Assembly: GCA_900546915.1 (NCBI GenBank) | Contig: UREY01000023.1 | Coordinates: 1-31,594 of the forward strand | Source of the DNA: an uncultured Eubacteriales bacterium | Lineage (GTDB): Bacteria; Bacillota; Clostridia; Oscillospirales; Oscillospiraceae | Direction of reading: 5' to 3' | DNA: 31,594 nucleotides | Shown: one piece after another, positions 7,437 through 15,234 of the stretch | Position numbering within the stretch: position 1 is the stretch's first letter | Layout of the letters: each line of letters opens with the position of its first letter | The notes under the pieces: model-generated | What the model saw: the letters and a program-made list of their open reading frames with translations, nothing else | Told to the model about the DNA's origin: nothing | The model's database searches: none | Program-made: the position numbers and the translations under genes

Positions 7437-8984
7437 TTAACGCTTCAAGTCAGTCGGAGCCGTGGAAGAACACGCATCGGGATAGCGGCGAATTCGAACT
7501 AGGTAGTAAATGCCCGCTAATATGGCCGACAGGTAAATCGAGGCGTTGGGGCGGCGCAGTACGCCGGCCGTGTTATAAATATGGGCCAGACAAAGCAGAA
7601 ACGCGATCCCATAGGAGGCCGCCTCTATGGTAAAATACCGCTTGGCATTTTTACACAGCGCCCAAATAATCAGATATACAAAGTATGCTAGGAATAAAAG
7701 GTATGCAGCCAAACCAACCCAGCCATAGAGATAATAAATGCCGTGTAAATCATTTTCCACATCGTACGTGTTGTTACCAACCGTAAAACGAGACAGATTC
7801 AGGCCGAAGAACCTGGCGCTGAGGGGAGATTCCTCCATCAAGGTACTGGCAAAAAGCAGCTTTTTCTCCCGGACGGAGGCAAAGTCCCGGACATTGATGG
7901 TGTATTCAAATAACTCCATGGTCTTCTCGGCCCCGAAAATCCGGACAAAATCGCCTACGTACCGCTCATAAATCGGAGTCAATTCCTCAACCAAGCGCTG
8001 GTGCTCTTCTTCGGTCAAAATGCCATCGTCCGGTTCCTTGGTTTCTTCCGAGGTATCCGGTTTTGTGGTATGAGAACTGCCCTTGCTGGGGACCTTTTGA
8101 ATGAGGGATTCAATTTCACTCAGATTGGAGCCAAGCTGGTTGTTGATGTCCCCCTGCCGCTCGTCTTGCCGTCCGCTATTGGCATTTAAGTGGGTCATCA
8201 TCGGCGAACCGGGCAACAGGACGGCGAAAAGCGCGAGAAGCAGCAGAAAGCCCACCGCAACCTTCCATTCGGACTTGCGTACGATGAATATAGAAATGGC
8301 CATACCTGCGGAAACGACGCCGATCCCCAAATATGCCAGCCGCGTGCCAAAGAAATACATCGCGAAAAATCCCAAAATCGCCGTGGCCCAGAACAAAATC
8401 CAGTTCCGCTTTTTACGGGACAGCTGCCACCCGAGAGACAAGGGAACCAGCACGCATAAGTTGGAGCTTTGAGAATTGGTATTATGAAACCAGCCCAGGA
8501 TTCCGGTTCCGTCGGCATAGGTGTTCGGGTCCGTACCGGTCACAACGCTGATAATCTCCACCGCCAGGGTGATGAGCAGCGCAGCAGTCAGGCCCAGCTG
8601 CATGCCGTCAAAGCTTCTGTCATCTTTCCGAAAAAAGGTAATGAGGCATAGGACGGTAACCGGCATCTGGATCACCCGAACATAATTGGTGAGATCCGCA
8701 ATCGGCCCCACATAGCCCACCTGCAAACAGGCCCAGATATGACCCAGGCCAAGTAAAATCAGAATGGCGGCAGCAATGTAGTACACTTTTTTCCGATCCG
8801 ATAACACAAAACCGATTAATACGGTTGCACCCAAGACGCCAAATCGCAGAATTAACGTGGGAAGGTTGGAGACGCCCCACTCCTGGAGCCAATAGGAAAT
8901 AATATCCATAACCGGCTGAATGAGGAATAAGGCCGCCGTGAGATGCGGAATGTGACTGGAGAGCCAGCTTGTTTCTTTCTTCAT
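7437..8984 (-). CDS. O-antigen ligase/polymerase-like membrane protein (copy 2)
   Basis: A 515-aa integral membrane protein of the O-antigen ligase/Wzy polymerase superfamily. It has about ten hydrophobic segments and one large hydrophilic outer loop (about residues 260-420). That loop contains an Asp/Glu-rich linker, then the segment NDLHGIYYLYGWVG (411-424) leading into the next membrane span, as in this superfamily. Segments QPVMDIISYW (23-32) and GTRLAYLG (213-220) correspond to similar segments in the upstream paralogue. It would join or polymerise lipid-linked glycan units on the outer face. The ATG at 8984 follows AAAGGA. Whether it is a polymerase (Wzy) or a ligase to the wall or a lipid cannot be decided from sequence. 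Confidence 0.85.
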   Translation of the reverse strand: MKKETSWLSSHIPHLTAALFLIQPVMDIISYWLQEWGVSNLPTLILRFGVLGATVLIGFVLSDRKKVYYIAAAILILLGLGHIWACLQVGYVGPIADLTNYVRVIQMPVTVLCLITFFRKDDRSFDGMQLGLTAALLITLAVEIISVVTGTDPNTYADGTGILGWFHNTNSQSSNLCVLVPLSLGWQLSRKKRNWILFWATAILGFFAMYFFGTRLAYLGIGVVSAGMAISIFIVRKSEWKVAVGFLLLLALFAVLLPGSPMMTHLNANSGRQDERQGDINNQLGSNLSEIESLIQKVPSKGSSHTTKPDTSEETKEPDDGILTEEEHQRLVEELTPIYERYVGDFVRIFGAEKTMELFEYTINVRDFASVREKKLLFASTLMEESPLSARFFGLNLSRFTVGNNTYDVENDLHGIYYLYGWVGLAAYLLFLAYFVYLIIWALCKNAKRYFTIEAASYGIAFLLCLAHIYNTAGVLRRPNASIYLSAILAGIYYLVRIRRYPDACSSTAPTDLKR

Positions 8985-9022
8985 GGTTGTGTCCTTTCTT
9001 TCAATCCGTCGTCAAAAGCGGC

Positions 9023-10507
9023 TTAGAACGGCTGTCGGTCTGCCGGCAAAGCCAATTTCTGGGCCAAGGCCCGGTTTTGTATTTGTGTACGGTCCATGAG
9101 CTTTTCATAAATTATGGCAATCAACAGGCTGACCGATGGAGCCGCCAAGGCATGGCCGGCAATGAGGGAGGTGCCGCAGGCCATCATGGCGCTGAACAGC
9201 AGGCAGCAGTAGGTAAAGTCCGCCATTCGGCTTTTCAACCGGCGGAAAAACGGAACCAGCAGCGCTACTGTTACGGCCAGAAAGGGAACATAGTACAGGA
9301 GGAAACCCACGACGCCGTGCCGCAGCAGCATGGCGGCGCCCTCCATTTCAATGAGGCGAGTCACGGGACGCTGATAATCCGGCAGCTGCGCATAGCCCAG
9401 TCCCAGAAGCTGCACCAAGGGGCCGCCGTCGGCGTACTCCTGGGCAGAGGGCGCGATAATCAGCAGCCGGCGGCTCAATAGCCAGTTCAGCTTTTGCACG
9501 GCAGGGTTTGTGTCAATCAAATCGCCCAGCCAGGTGCCCTCTGCGGCCTGTTCGATCCTGGCATTGGCCTGAACCCGGTCTCGCTCTACCACGCCGGGGA
9601 TGGTCAGACTTTCCTGATATGCCTCCGGATCCTCCCCAGACATGGGAACGTAGATGTCCTCCACATACCGGCTGAGGGGGGAAACCGGGTACAGGGCGCA
9701 CAGAACGGCGCACAGCAGCAGCGCAGCCGCCAGACACCGGCCGGTAGCCGCCCGTCTGGTTTGAAACAGGCGGACGGCAAACCAACACACGGCAGCCGCC
9801 AGATACAGCACAACACCCAAATACACCAGTTTGGTACCAAGAAAAGCGGCGCTGAAGAGAAGCGCTCCCGCCCCGGCGGCCATGCCCACCCAAATCCAGG
9901 GACTGCCGTGCCCGAGGGCAGCCAGCTTGTGAAAGAACAGGCAAAAAATGACAGGCGCGGTGAGGAGCAAAATGATGCTCACATCATTCGCGGCAAAAAA
10001 CCAGCCGCTAAAGCCGTATCCGGCGTTATAGCTGTAAAAGCTGGTGCCGGTGATACAGGCCAGAACGATGACGCCGGCGTAGCCCAAACCGGCGGCAGCC
10101 ACCGCCCAGTCGGAAATGATCCAGCGCCTCTGCCGGTACACGGCGTAAAGAAATGCGGCGGTATAGGGGAAATAAAATACCTTGAGCGCTTCTGAGACAT
10201 TGGTCAGGCAAGCAGAAAGCCCACCGGCCAAAAGACTCCAGACCCCAAAAACAGCCAGATACCCGGTCAGAAGGCCCAAATAAATCAGCAGAGCTTTCCG
10301 GCCGGGAAACGGGCCGCAAAATACGACATAAAAAAGGGCAAACCCAAGGAACAGGGTTCTCACCACAGTTCCGGCCGTGAGAGAAATTTCCGCCTGCGTC
10401 GCCCATGAGGTAATCACGTCCAGAAAGGGCTGCAGCGCAACATAAAGGGTGATAAAACGGGGCAATGCTTGCCCGCTGTAAAAAAAACGGCGAGATGAAT
10501 CAGACAT
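9023..10507 (-). CDS. O-antigen ligase/polymerase-like membrane protein (copy 1)
   Basis: A 494-aa protein with 10 or more hydrophobic segments and a long outer loop at about residues 275-400, the layout of the O-antigen ligase/Wzy superfamily. QPFLDVITSW (26-35) and GTKLVYLG (224-231) match equivalent segments of the downstream paralogue, but overall similarity looks low. This suggests old duplication or separate roles, such as one polymerase and one ligase. The ATG at 10507 is preceded by AAAGGA about 11 bases away; that site can pair with CTTTC in a small hairpin. It is the first gene of the glycopolymer operon and no clear promoter lies in the 213 bp before it. Confidence 0.8.
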   Translation of the reverse strand: MSDSSRRFFYSGQALPRFITLYVALQPFLDVITSWATQAEISLTAGTVVRTLFLGFALFYVVFCGPFPGRKALLIYLGLLTGYLAVFGVWSLLAGGLSACLTNVSEALKVFYFPYTAAFLYAVYRQRRWIISDWAVAAAGLGYAGVIVLACITGTSFYSYNAGYGFSGWFFAANDVSIILLLTAPVIFCLFFHKLAALGHGSPWIWVGMAAGAGALLFSAAFLGTKLVYLGVVLYLAAAVCWFAVRLFQTRRAATGRCLAAALLLCAVLCALYPVSPLSRYVEDIYVPMSGEDPEAYQESLTIPGVVERDRVQANARIEQAAEGTWLGDLIDTNPAVQKLNWLLSRRLLIIAPSAQEYADGGPLVQLLGLGYAQLPDYQRPVTRLIEMEGAAMLLRHGVVGFLLYYVPFLAVTVALLVPFFRRLKSRMADFTYCCLLFSAMMACGTSLIAGHALAAPSVSLLIAIIYEKLMDRTQIQNRALAQKLALPADRQPF

Positions 10508-10720
10508 AGGGAAAGAGTTCCTTTCTCAACAGGCCGCGCAGAGCAAACCCGCACCCGGCGCGGTAGCGGGGCAGCTATGGGGTCGGACGGCCCGCGTGAC
10601 CGAATTGAAATGAGCAGCCGGTGGTCCGGGAGCGCCGGCTGATGGAGACGGCGGTTTCCGGGCAGCCTGCGGCCATGGACGATGCCCGCAGGCTGGATCC
10701 GCAGCAGACCGGCAAAATAA
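10508..10720. other. GC-rich spacer between trxA and the glycopolymer operon
   Basis: 213 bp with no plausible gene and no AT-rich -10 on the minus strand. It contains an inverted repeat GCCTGCGG (10665-10672) / CCGCAGGC (10686-10693) just past the trxA stop. There is no T-run, so it is not a standard terminator. Read-through from the trxA promoter into the operon is therefore possible. Confidence 0.5.
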
Positions 10721-11029
10721 TCAGCCCAGCAGCTCCAAAACCCGCTGCTTGGATTGAACTCCGACCAAAGTACCGGCAGTTTTTCCCTCCCGAATCACCA
10801 CAAGAGTGGGAATACTCATAATGCCGTACTGAGCAGCCAAATCGTTTTCCGCATCCACATCTACCTTCCCCACCCGAATCTCCGGGTGCTCCGCAGCAAT
10901 CTCCTCCACAACCGGGGCCATCATGCGGCAGGGGCCGCACCAGGAGGCCCAAAAGTCCAGCAGCACGGGAACCGGGGCGGAGAGAACTTCCTGTTCAAAA
11001 TTATCTTTCGTAATCGTTAAAACAGACAT
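10721..11029 (-). CDS. trxA: Thioredoxin
   Basis: A 102-aa classical thioredoxin, a cytoplasmic protein-disulfide reductase. The active site WCGPC is at residues 30-34, followed by RMMAP. The cis-Pro loop is at SIPT (72-75, Pro74). Length is standard. The start is ATG 11029, preceded by AAAGGA. An upstream in-frame extension to 11098 has no family similarity and is rejected. A strong promoter lies at 11108-11136. It stands alone, with no thioredoxin reductase beside it. The nearest downstream gene on the same strand is the first gene of the glycopolymer operon, 213 bp away. Confidence 0.96.
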   Translation of the reverse strand: MSVLTITKDNFEQEVLSAPVPVLLDFWASWCGPCRMMAPVVEEIAAEHPEIRVGKVDVDAENDLAAQYGIMSIPTLVVIREGKTAGTLVGVQSKQRVLELLG

Positions 11030-11107
11030 ATTTCGTTTATCCTTTCGTATTTTTAAATCAAAGCCGTCTGTCGGCCGGACAGGGCGGCGCAGGGACACTG
11101 CCTAGTT

Positions 11108-11136
11108 ATTATACCCCGAAAGGCGGCTAATTGCAA
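11108..11136 (-). promoter_or_regulatory. Sigma-A promoter of trxA
   Basis: On the minus strand TTGCAA (11136-11131) and a perfect TATAAT (11113-11108) are 17 bp apart, about 80 bp upstream of the trxA ATG. It is the closest recognisable promoter for everything down to 2606 on this strand. Confidence 0.8.
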
Positions 11137-11152
11137 TCATTCCTGTCGAAAT

Positions 11153-11204
11153 TAAAAAAGACCGGCATAACAGACTGAATTGGCCGGAAACGGGGCAAAA
11201 CCGG
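11153..11204 (-). terminator. Possible terminator of the MGMT/nitroreductase group
   Basis: After the MGMT-family gene stop the minus strand can pair GACCGG with CCGGTC (around 11160-11165), followed directly by TTTTTTAATT. Several overlapping CCGG pairings are possible, including AATTGACCGG with CCGGCCAATT. The fold is therefore ambiguous, but the T-run is good. Confidence 0.5.
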
Positions 11205-11519
11205 TCAATTGGGCCCGGACCAACGGCATTTTGTCAAATCGACCGTGCCGTCGGGCGTAAAAGGCACCCCCTCCAGCTCCAGAAGCAGCCGGTGCGTTTC
11301 CCTGCCGAAGGGAGAAAATGCGTCGCACAGGCCGCCGGACCGGTTGACCACCCGGTGACAGGGCACTGCGTCATCCCGGCAGACGCTCAGCGCAGTTCCT
11401 ACCACCCGGGACATACGGGGATTGCCTAAAAGCATGGCGATTTGCCCATAGGTAGCAGCCTGACCGGGAGGAATTTGGCAGACAATGCTGTAAATTTGTT
11501 GAAAGAGACTTTGACTCAT
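11205..11519 (-). CDS. MGMT-family protein with PCHRV acceptor-Cys motif
   Basis: A 104-aa protein consisting of the C-terminal domain of O6-alkylguanine-DNA alkyltransferases. It has IPPGQAATYGQIAMLLG (16-32), the recognition-helix region SRVVG (37-41) and the acceptor motif PCHRV (53-57, Cys54), then VNRSGGL. Because the Cys is present it could act as a true, domain-only alkyltransferase that removes alkyl groups from guanine in DNA. Members of this size are often annotated only as MGMT family. I chose ATG 11519, which has GGAGG ten bases upstream. GTG 11543 with AGGAG is an alternative adding eight residues. It is 240 bp downstream of another MGMT-fold gene. Confidence 0.85.
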   Translation of the reverse strand: MSQSLFQQIYSIVCQIPPGQAATYGQIAMLLGNPRMSRVVGTALSVCRDDAVPCHRVVNRSGGLCDAFSPFGRETHRLLLELEGVPFTPDGTVDLTKCRWSGPN

Positions 11520-11543
11520 ATGAGATTGTCCTCCAAATGCCAC

Positions 11544-11760
11544 CTAATCTCCTGTTGCCACCGAGCGGCAAGTCGCTCCGGAGTAGATATTACGCCGCTT
11601 GGAAATAACATTGGCGCAAGCCTGCCGGAGGCCGCCGTGTTCTGTCCTAAGCACCCGGGCCGGAGGAACCCCGGCTCCGCCGGGAGCCGGCGTTCCAATT
11701 TGCTCCGGCCTTCTCGTTTCTGCGCAAGATACCGGTAAAGGCTACCCAGCCCACAGATGG
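11544..11760. other. Spacer with a 14-bp-stem palindrome between two MGMT-fold genes
   Basis: A stretch of 217 bp holds no supportable gene. Its main feature is a hairpin at 11665-11696, where GGAACCCCGGCTCC and GGAGCCGGCGTTCC pair over 14 bp with one mismatch around a GCCG loop. There is no T-run on either side, so it is not a simple terminator. It could be an RNA processing or stability element, or a repeated extragenic palindrome. Confidence 0.55.
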
Positions 11761-12237
11761 TTACCAGACAAACAACGCGTCCTCGTAATTCTTTACGTAA
11801 TACCGGATGTTTTTCCGGCCCCTGCAAACAATGGTATGACCTTCCGCTTCCAGCTTTTCTCTCTGTGCTTCTATTCCACCCGGATACTTGGGATTCAGCT
11901 CTCCGTCGGCCTTGAGGGTTCTCCAGTAGGGCGTTTCATCCTGCCCCCGCTGAAAGCTGGCCCACGCGGCAATGGAGATGAATATACCGGCTGTCATGGG
12001 GTCTGTGAAGTCGGCCTGGTTTTGCTCCGCAAAAAGGGAGCGAATCCGGCCCACGGTCGTGACTTTTCCCGGTGGAATCGTTTTCATAACGGCGTCATAG
12101 GCGGCCGGGGGAGCAAAAAACATGCGGCTGCCGCCGTATTTTTCTATGGCGGCTTGATCTGTTATAATCTGAATCTTCGGCATTCCGTTGTCCTTGCGGA
12201 GCATCGCGTTAAAATCCTTACGGTCTTCGTGCGCCAT
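11761..12237 (-). CDS. Alkyltransferase-like MGMT-fold protein lacking the acceptor Cys
   Basis: A 158-aa protein whose core resembles the DNA-binding domain of MGMT proteins. IPPGKVTTVGRIRSLFA (54-70) aligns with the helix before the recognition helix, and the GGIEAQREKLEAEGH segment (120-134) aligns with the C-terminal end. Where true alkyltransferases have PCHRV, this protein has PYWRT (103-107), so the alkyl-accepting Cys is replaced by Tyr. That is the hallmark of alkyltransferase-like (ATL) proteins, which bind alkylated DNA and signal to repair rather than react. Proteins of this exact layout are common in Clostridia, but I know of no tested function. The ATG at 12237 has AGGAGG eight bases upstream. 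Confidence 0.75.
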   Translation of the reverse strand: MAHEDRKDFNAMLRKDNGMPKIQIITDQAAIEKYGGSRMFFAPPAAYDAVMKTIPPGKVTTVGRIRSLFAEQNQADFTDPMTAGIFISIAAWASFQRGQDETPYWRTLKADGELNPKYPGGIEAQREKLEAEGHTIVCRGRKNIRYYVKNYEDALFVW

Positions 12238-12283
12238 ACCGACTACCTCCTGTCCCCTGGTATCCCGGATGTTTTACTGCCCT

Positions 12284-12811
12284 TTATTCCCAGGAAATCA
12301 ACTCTTCCAGGCTTTTCCGCTTTTTGGGGCGCAATGGATCGCCGGCTTTGGCGTAGCCCAGGGCCAGAACCAGACGTACCGGGCCTTTCAGGCCCAGCAA
12401 TCGCCGGAGCCTTTTTCCGTCGAACCAACCCAAAATGCAGGAGCTGAGGCCCTGGGTCCGGGCTTCCGCGGTGAGATAAGCCGCTGCAATGCCGATGTCC
12501 ACAGAACGGTAGTCCTGCCCCTTGACCTTGGCGCCAACCGCTGCCGTGGCGTTGTATGCCGCCTCGGAGATCACCAGAAAGACCGGAACCTCCCGGGTAA
12601 AACCGTTCATTCCCATGCTCCGGGTGGCTTCTCCCACCTGTTTGGCCACGTCGCCCTGCGCCACCGTAATATGGTAGGGCTGGGCGTTGCAGGCCGACGG
12701 CGCCAGCCGGGCGGCCTCCAGGCAGGCCAAAAGCTTCTGTTCCTCCACAGGACGGGAGGCGTCATAGGCCCGGCAGCTCTGCCGACTGCGGGCAATTTCC
12801 AAATAGTCCAT
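12284..12811 (-). CDS. Nitroreductase family FMN-dependent oxidoreductase
   Basis: A 175-aa flavoprotein of the nitroreductase family. The FMN-phosphate-binding start ARSRQSCRAY (7-16) and the APSACNAQPY segment (37-46) are typical. The C-terminal GLSSCILGW and LALGYAK segments also match. It would be a cytoplasmic homodimer reducing nitro compounds, quinones or an unknown substrate with NAD(P)H. The ATG at 12811 has AAAGGAGGAAACCG in front. It is the first gene of a minus-strand group with the two MGMT-fold genes (46 bp, then 240 bp gaps) and has its own promoter. It is divergent from feoAB. Confidence 0.92.
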   Translation of the reverse strand: MDYLEIARSRQSCRAYDASRPVEEQKLLACLEAARLAPSACNAQPYHITVAQGDVAKQVGEATRSMGMNGFTREVPVFLVISEAAYNATAAVGAKVKGQDYRSVDIGIAAAYLTAEARTQGLSSCILGWFDGKRLRRLLGLKGPVRLVLALGYAKAGDPLRPKKRKSLEELISWE

Positions 12812-12852
12812 CGGTTTCCTCCTTTGGGATTTGCTCCGGATGATAATTTCAT

Positions 12853-12881
12853 ATTATAGGCAATCTGACTGATTTTGGCAA
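12853..12881 (-). promoter_or_regulatory. Promoter of the nitroreductase/MGMT group
   Basis: On the minus strand TTGCCA (12881-12876) and a perfect TATAAT (12858-12853) are 17 bp apart, about 40 bp upstream of the nitroreductase ATG. Confidence 0.8.
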
Positions 12882-12911
12882 GGATTTCCCGGATATTTTT
12901 TGCAGCGCCGA

Positions 12912-12940
12912 TTGACAAAAAAAGGCGAAAATGATAGCAT
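12912..12940 (+). promoter_or_regulatory. Promoter of the feoAB operon
   Basis: TTGACA (12912-12917) and TAGCAT (12935-12940) are separated by 17 bp, giving a start near 12947 and a leader of about 50 bases. The divergent nitroreductase promoter is only about 30 bp away. I looked for a Fur or DtxR/IdeR palindrome over this promoter and saw only partial resemblance, so iron control is not demonstrated. Confidence 0.75.
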
Positions 12941-12997
12941 GATTCCCAGCTGAACAGGCCGGGTGTCGAAAAACAGAAATTGGGAGGCGGTGTTTGT

Positions 12998-13231
12998 ATG
13001 ACACTGAACGATTTAAAGGTTGGTCAGAGCGGCGTGATCACCGCCGTAGGCGGCGAGGGCGCTTTGCGGCTGCGGTTGCTGGATATGGGTCTCATTCCCA
13101 AAACCCGGGTCCGTGTGCAAAAGGTAGCGCCCATGGGAGACCCCATTCAGATCCAGATCCGGGGCTATGAGCTGACCATCCGCCGGGAGGATGCCCAGCG
13201 GATTGAACTGCAGGAGGAGGAACCGGTATGA
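12998..13231 (+). CDS. feoA: FeoA ferrous iron transport protein A
   Basis: A 77-aa SH3-like cytoplasmic protein that assists FeoB in Fe(II) uptake. It has the family pattern MTLNDLKVGQSGVI at the N-terminus, then LRLLDMGLIPKTRVRV (about 29-44) and a final beta segment with IRGYELTIRREDAQRI. The length is typical. The start is ATG 12998 with GGGAGG ten bases upstream; a frame extension from TTG 12980 runs through that site and is rejected. It overlaps feoB by four bases (ATGA), implying coupled translation. Confidence 0.95.
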   Translation: MTLNDLKVGQSGVITAVGGEGALRLRLLDMGLIPKTRVRVQKVAPMGDPIQIQIRGYELTIRREDAQRIELQEEEPV

Positions 13232-15234
13232 TTTTCGCCTTAGTCGGCAATCAGAATTGCGGGAAGACAACCCTGTTTAACGCTCTGACCGGCTCGAACC
13301 AGCATGTGGGAAATTTTCCAGGCGTCACGGTAGATCAGAAAGTGGGCGAGGTGAAAGGAGCTCCCAATTGCTCCGTGGTGGATTTGCCGGGCATATACTC
13401 CATTCGCCCGTATTCTCAGGAGGAAATCGTCACCCGGGATTTTGTGCTGAGCGGCAAGCCGGACGGCATCATCAATATTGTAGACGCGACCAACATGGAG
13501 CGAAATCTGTATTTAACCCTGCAGCTGCTGGAGCTGCATATTCCGACGGTGGTCGCTCTAAACATGATGGACGAGCTCACCGGCAACGGCGGCTCTGTGA
13601 ATGTACAGAAGCTGTCGAAGGCCCTGGGGGTCCCTGTGGTGCCCATCAGCGCAGCGAAAAACGAGGGTGTCTCGGAACTGGTCCGGCAGTTTGTGCGGGT
13701 GGCCAAGGACCGGGTTTTGCCTCAAGTGATGGATTTTTGTCCGGTGGGGCCGGTACACCGCTGCATCCACGCAGTGTCCCATCTCATTGAGGACCACGCT
13801 CAGCGAGCGGGGGTCTCGCCCCGGTTTTGCGCCACGAAGCTCATTGAAGGAGACGAATCCTTTTTTGAGCTGCTGGAGCTGCGGCAAAATGAGCGGGAGC
13901 TTTTGGAGCACTCCATCATTGAAATGGAGCACGATACCGGCATGGACCGAAACGCGGCCCTGGCGGCCATGCGGTATGACTTCATCGAGAAGGCAGCGGC
14001 GGAGTCTGTGGTAAAGGCGCGCGAGAGTAAGGAACACCGGCGGAGCGTGCGCATCGACGCGGTGCTCACCAACCGGTTTGCCGCGCTGCCGCTGTTTCTA
14101 TGCATCATGTTCTTGGTGTTTTATCTCACCTTCCATCTGGTCGGCGCCTGGCTGTCGGATTTGCTGAGCTTGGGCATTGACGGGCTGACGTCTCTGACGG
14201 ACCAGGCGCTCACCGCTTACGGAATCAATCCGGTGGTACATAGTCTCATCATAGACGGTATTTTTGCCGGTGTGGGAAGCGTCCTCAGCTTCCTGCCGCT
14301 GATTGTGGTTTTGTTCTTCTTCCTGTCGGTGCTGGAAGATACCGGCTATATGGCCCGGGTGGCTTTTGTGATGGATAAGCTCTTGCGGAAAATCGGCCTG
14401 TCCGGCCGGTCCTTTGTCCCCATGCTGGTGGGCTTCGGCTGCTCTGTTCCGGCCATTATGGCAACCCGGACCTTGTCGTCCGACCGGGACCGAAAGATGA
14501 CCATTCTTTTGACTCCCTACATGAGCTGTTCGGCCAAAATTCCCATATACGCCGTGTTCAGCGCGGCCTTTTTCCCGGATCACGCGGCGCTGGTGATGAT
14601 TGGGTTGTACGTCCTGGGCATTGCGCTGGGAATCATCGTGGCTTTCATTTTGAAAGGAACTCTGTTTCGGGGCAAGCCGGTGCCCTTTGTGATGGAGCTG
14701 CCCAATTACCGCTTCCCCTCGGCTCGAAATGTGGGAATTTTGCTGTGGGAGAAGGCCTGGGATTTCATCCGGCGGGCCTTTACCGTGATTTTCACGGCGA
14801 CGATCATCATCTGGTTTTTGCAGACCTTTGACGCCCGGCTCAACGTGGTTTCCGACAGCGCCGACAGCCTCCTGGCTCTGGTGGGCCGGTGGATTGCCCC
14901 GGTGTTCCGTCCCCTGGGCTTCGGAGACTGGCAGGCTGTGACGGCATTGATCTCGGGCTTTACCGCCAAGGAGGCGGTAATCAGCACGCTGGGCGTCCTG
15001 CTGGGCGTGGGAATGGAAAACCTGGGTCCGGCGCTGCACACCCTTTTCACACCTCTGGCAGCGGGCAGCTTCTTGATTTTTACCCTGCTCTATACCCCTT
15101 GTGTCGCGGCGGTGACCACCATTCGCCGGGAGCTGGGCTCCCGGCTGCAGACAGTCGGCGTAGTGGTGATGCAGTGCGTGGTGGCCTGGATTGCCGCCGG
15201 ACTTTTCTACCAGCTGGGGAGGATTTTTCTGTGA
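13228..15234 (+). CDS. feoB: FeoB ferrous iron transporter
   Basis: A 668-aa membrane GTPase and Fe(II) permease. The N-terminal G domain has G1 GNQNCGKTT (7-15), a G2 Thr in NFPGVTVD (about 34), G3 DLPG (52-55) and G4 NMMD (112-115), followed by the helical GDI-like region. From about residue 290 there are multiple membrane segments, including the Gate motif GFGCSVPAIMATRTL with its conserved Cys and a second Gate repeat ending TPCVAAVTTIRRELG. The start codon lies within the end of feoA. The stop overlaps the start of a Cys-rich small gene (GTGA). All G motifs are intact, so it should be functional. Confidence 0.97.
   Translation: MIFALVGNQNCGKTTLFNALTGSNQHVGNFPGVTVDQKVGEVKGAPNCSVVDLPGIYSIRPYSQEEIVTRDFVLSGKPDGIINIVDATNMERNLYLTLQLLELHIPTVVALNMMDELTGNGGSVNVQKLSKALGVPVVPISAAKNEGVSELVRQFVRVAKDRVLPQVMDFCPVGPVHRCIHAVSHLIEDHAQRAGVSPRFCATKLIEGDESFFELLELRQNERELLEHSIIEMEHDTGMDRNAALAAMRYDFIEKAAAESVVKARESKEHRRSVRIDAVLTNRFAALPLFLCIMFLVFYLTFHLVGAWLSDLLSLGIDGLTSLTDQALTAYGINPVVHSLIIDGIFAGVGSVLSFLPLIVVLFFFLSVLEDTGYMARVAFVMDKLLRKIGLSGRSFVPMLVGFGCSVPAIMATRTLSSDRDRKMTILLTPYMSCSAKIPIYAVFSAAFFPDHAALVMIGLYVLGIALGIIVAFILKGTLFRGKPVPFVMELPNYRFPSARNVGILLWEKAWDFIRRAFTVIFTATIIIWFLQTFDARLNVVSDSADSLLALVGRWIAPVFRPLGFGDWQAVTALISGFTAKEAVISTLGVLLGVGMENLGPALHTLFTPLAAGSFLIFTLLYTPCVAAVTTIRRELGSRLQTVGVVVMQCVVAWIAAGLFYQLGRIFL

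Noticed and set aside
10665..10693. GCCTGCGG/CCGCAGGC hairpin after trxA considered as a terminator
   Set aside because: No T-run follows on the minus strand, so I do not call it a terminator.
11516..11827. A 103-codon minus-strand frame ending in ATGA overlap with the small MGMT gene
   Set aside because: It starts inside the ATL-like gene in another frame, runs through the 11665-11696 palindrome and has Arg/Gly/Pro-rich, structureless sequence.
12918..12960. Possible Fur or DtxR-type iron box at the feo promoter
   Set aside because: GAAAATGATAGCATGATTC shares a few positions with Fur boxes but is not palindromic enough to call.
14098..15039. A 313-codon minus-strand frame opposite feoB
   Set aside because: The translation is Gln/His/Arg-rich low complexity and feoB is unambiguous here.
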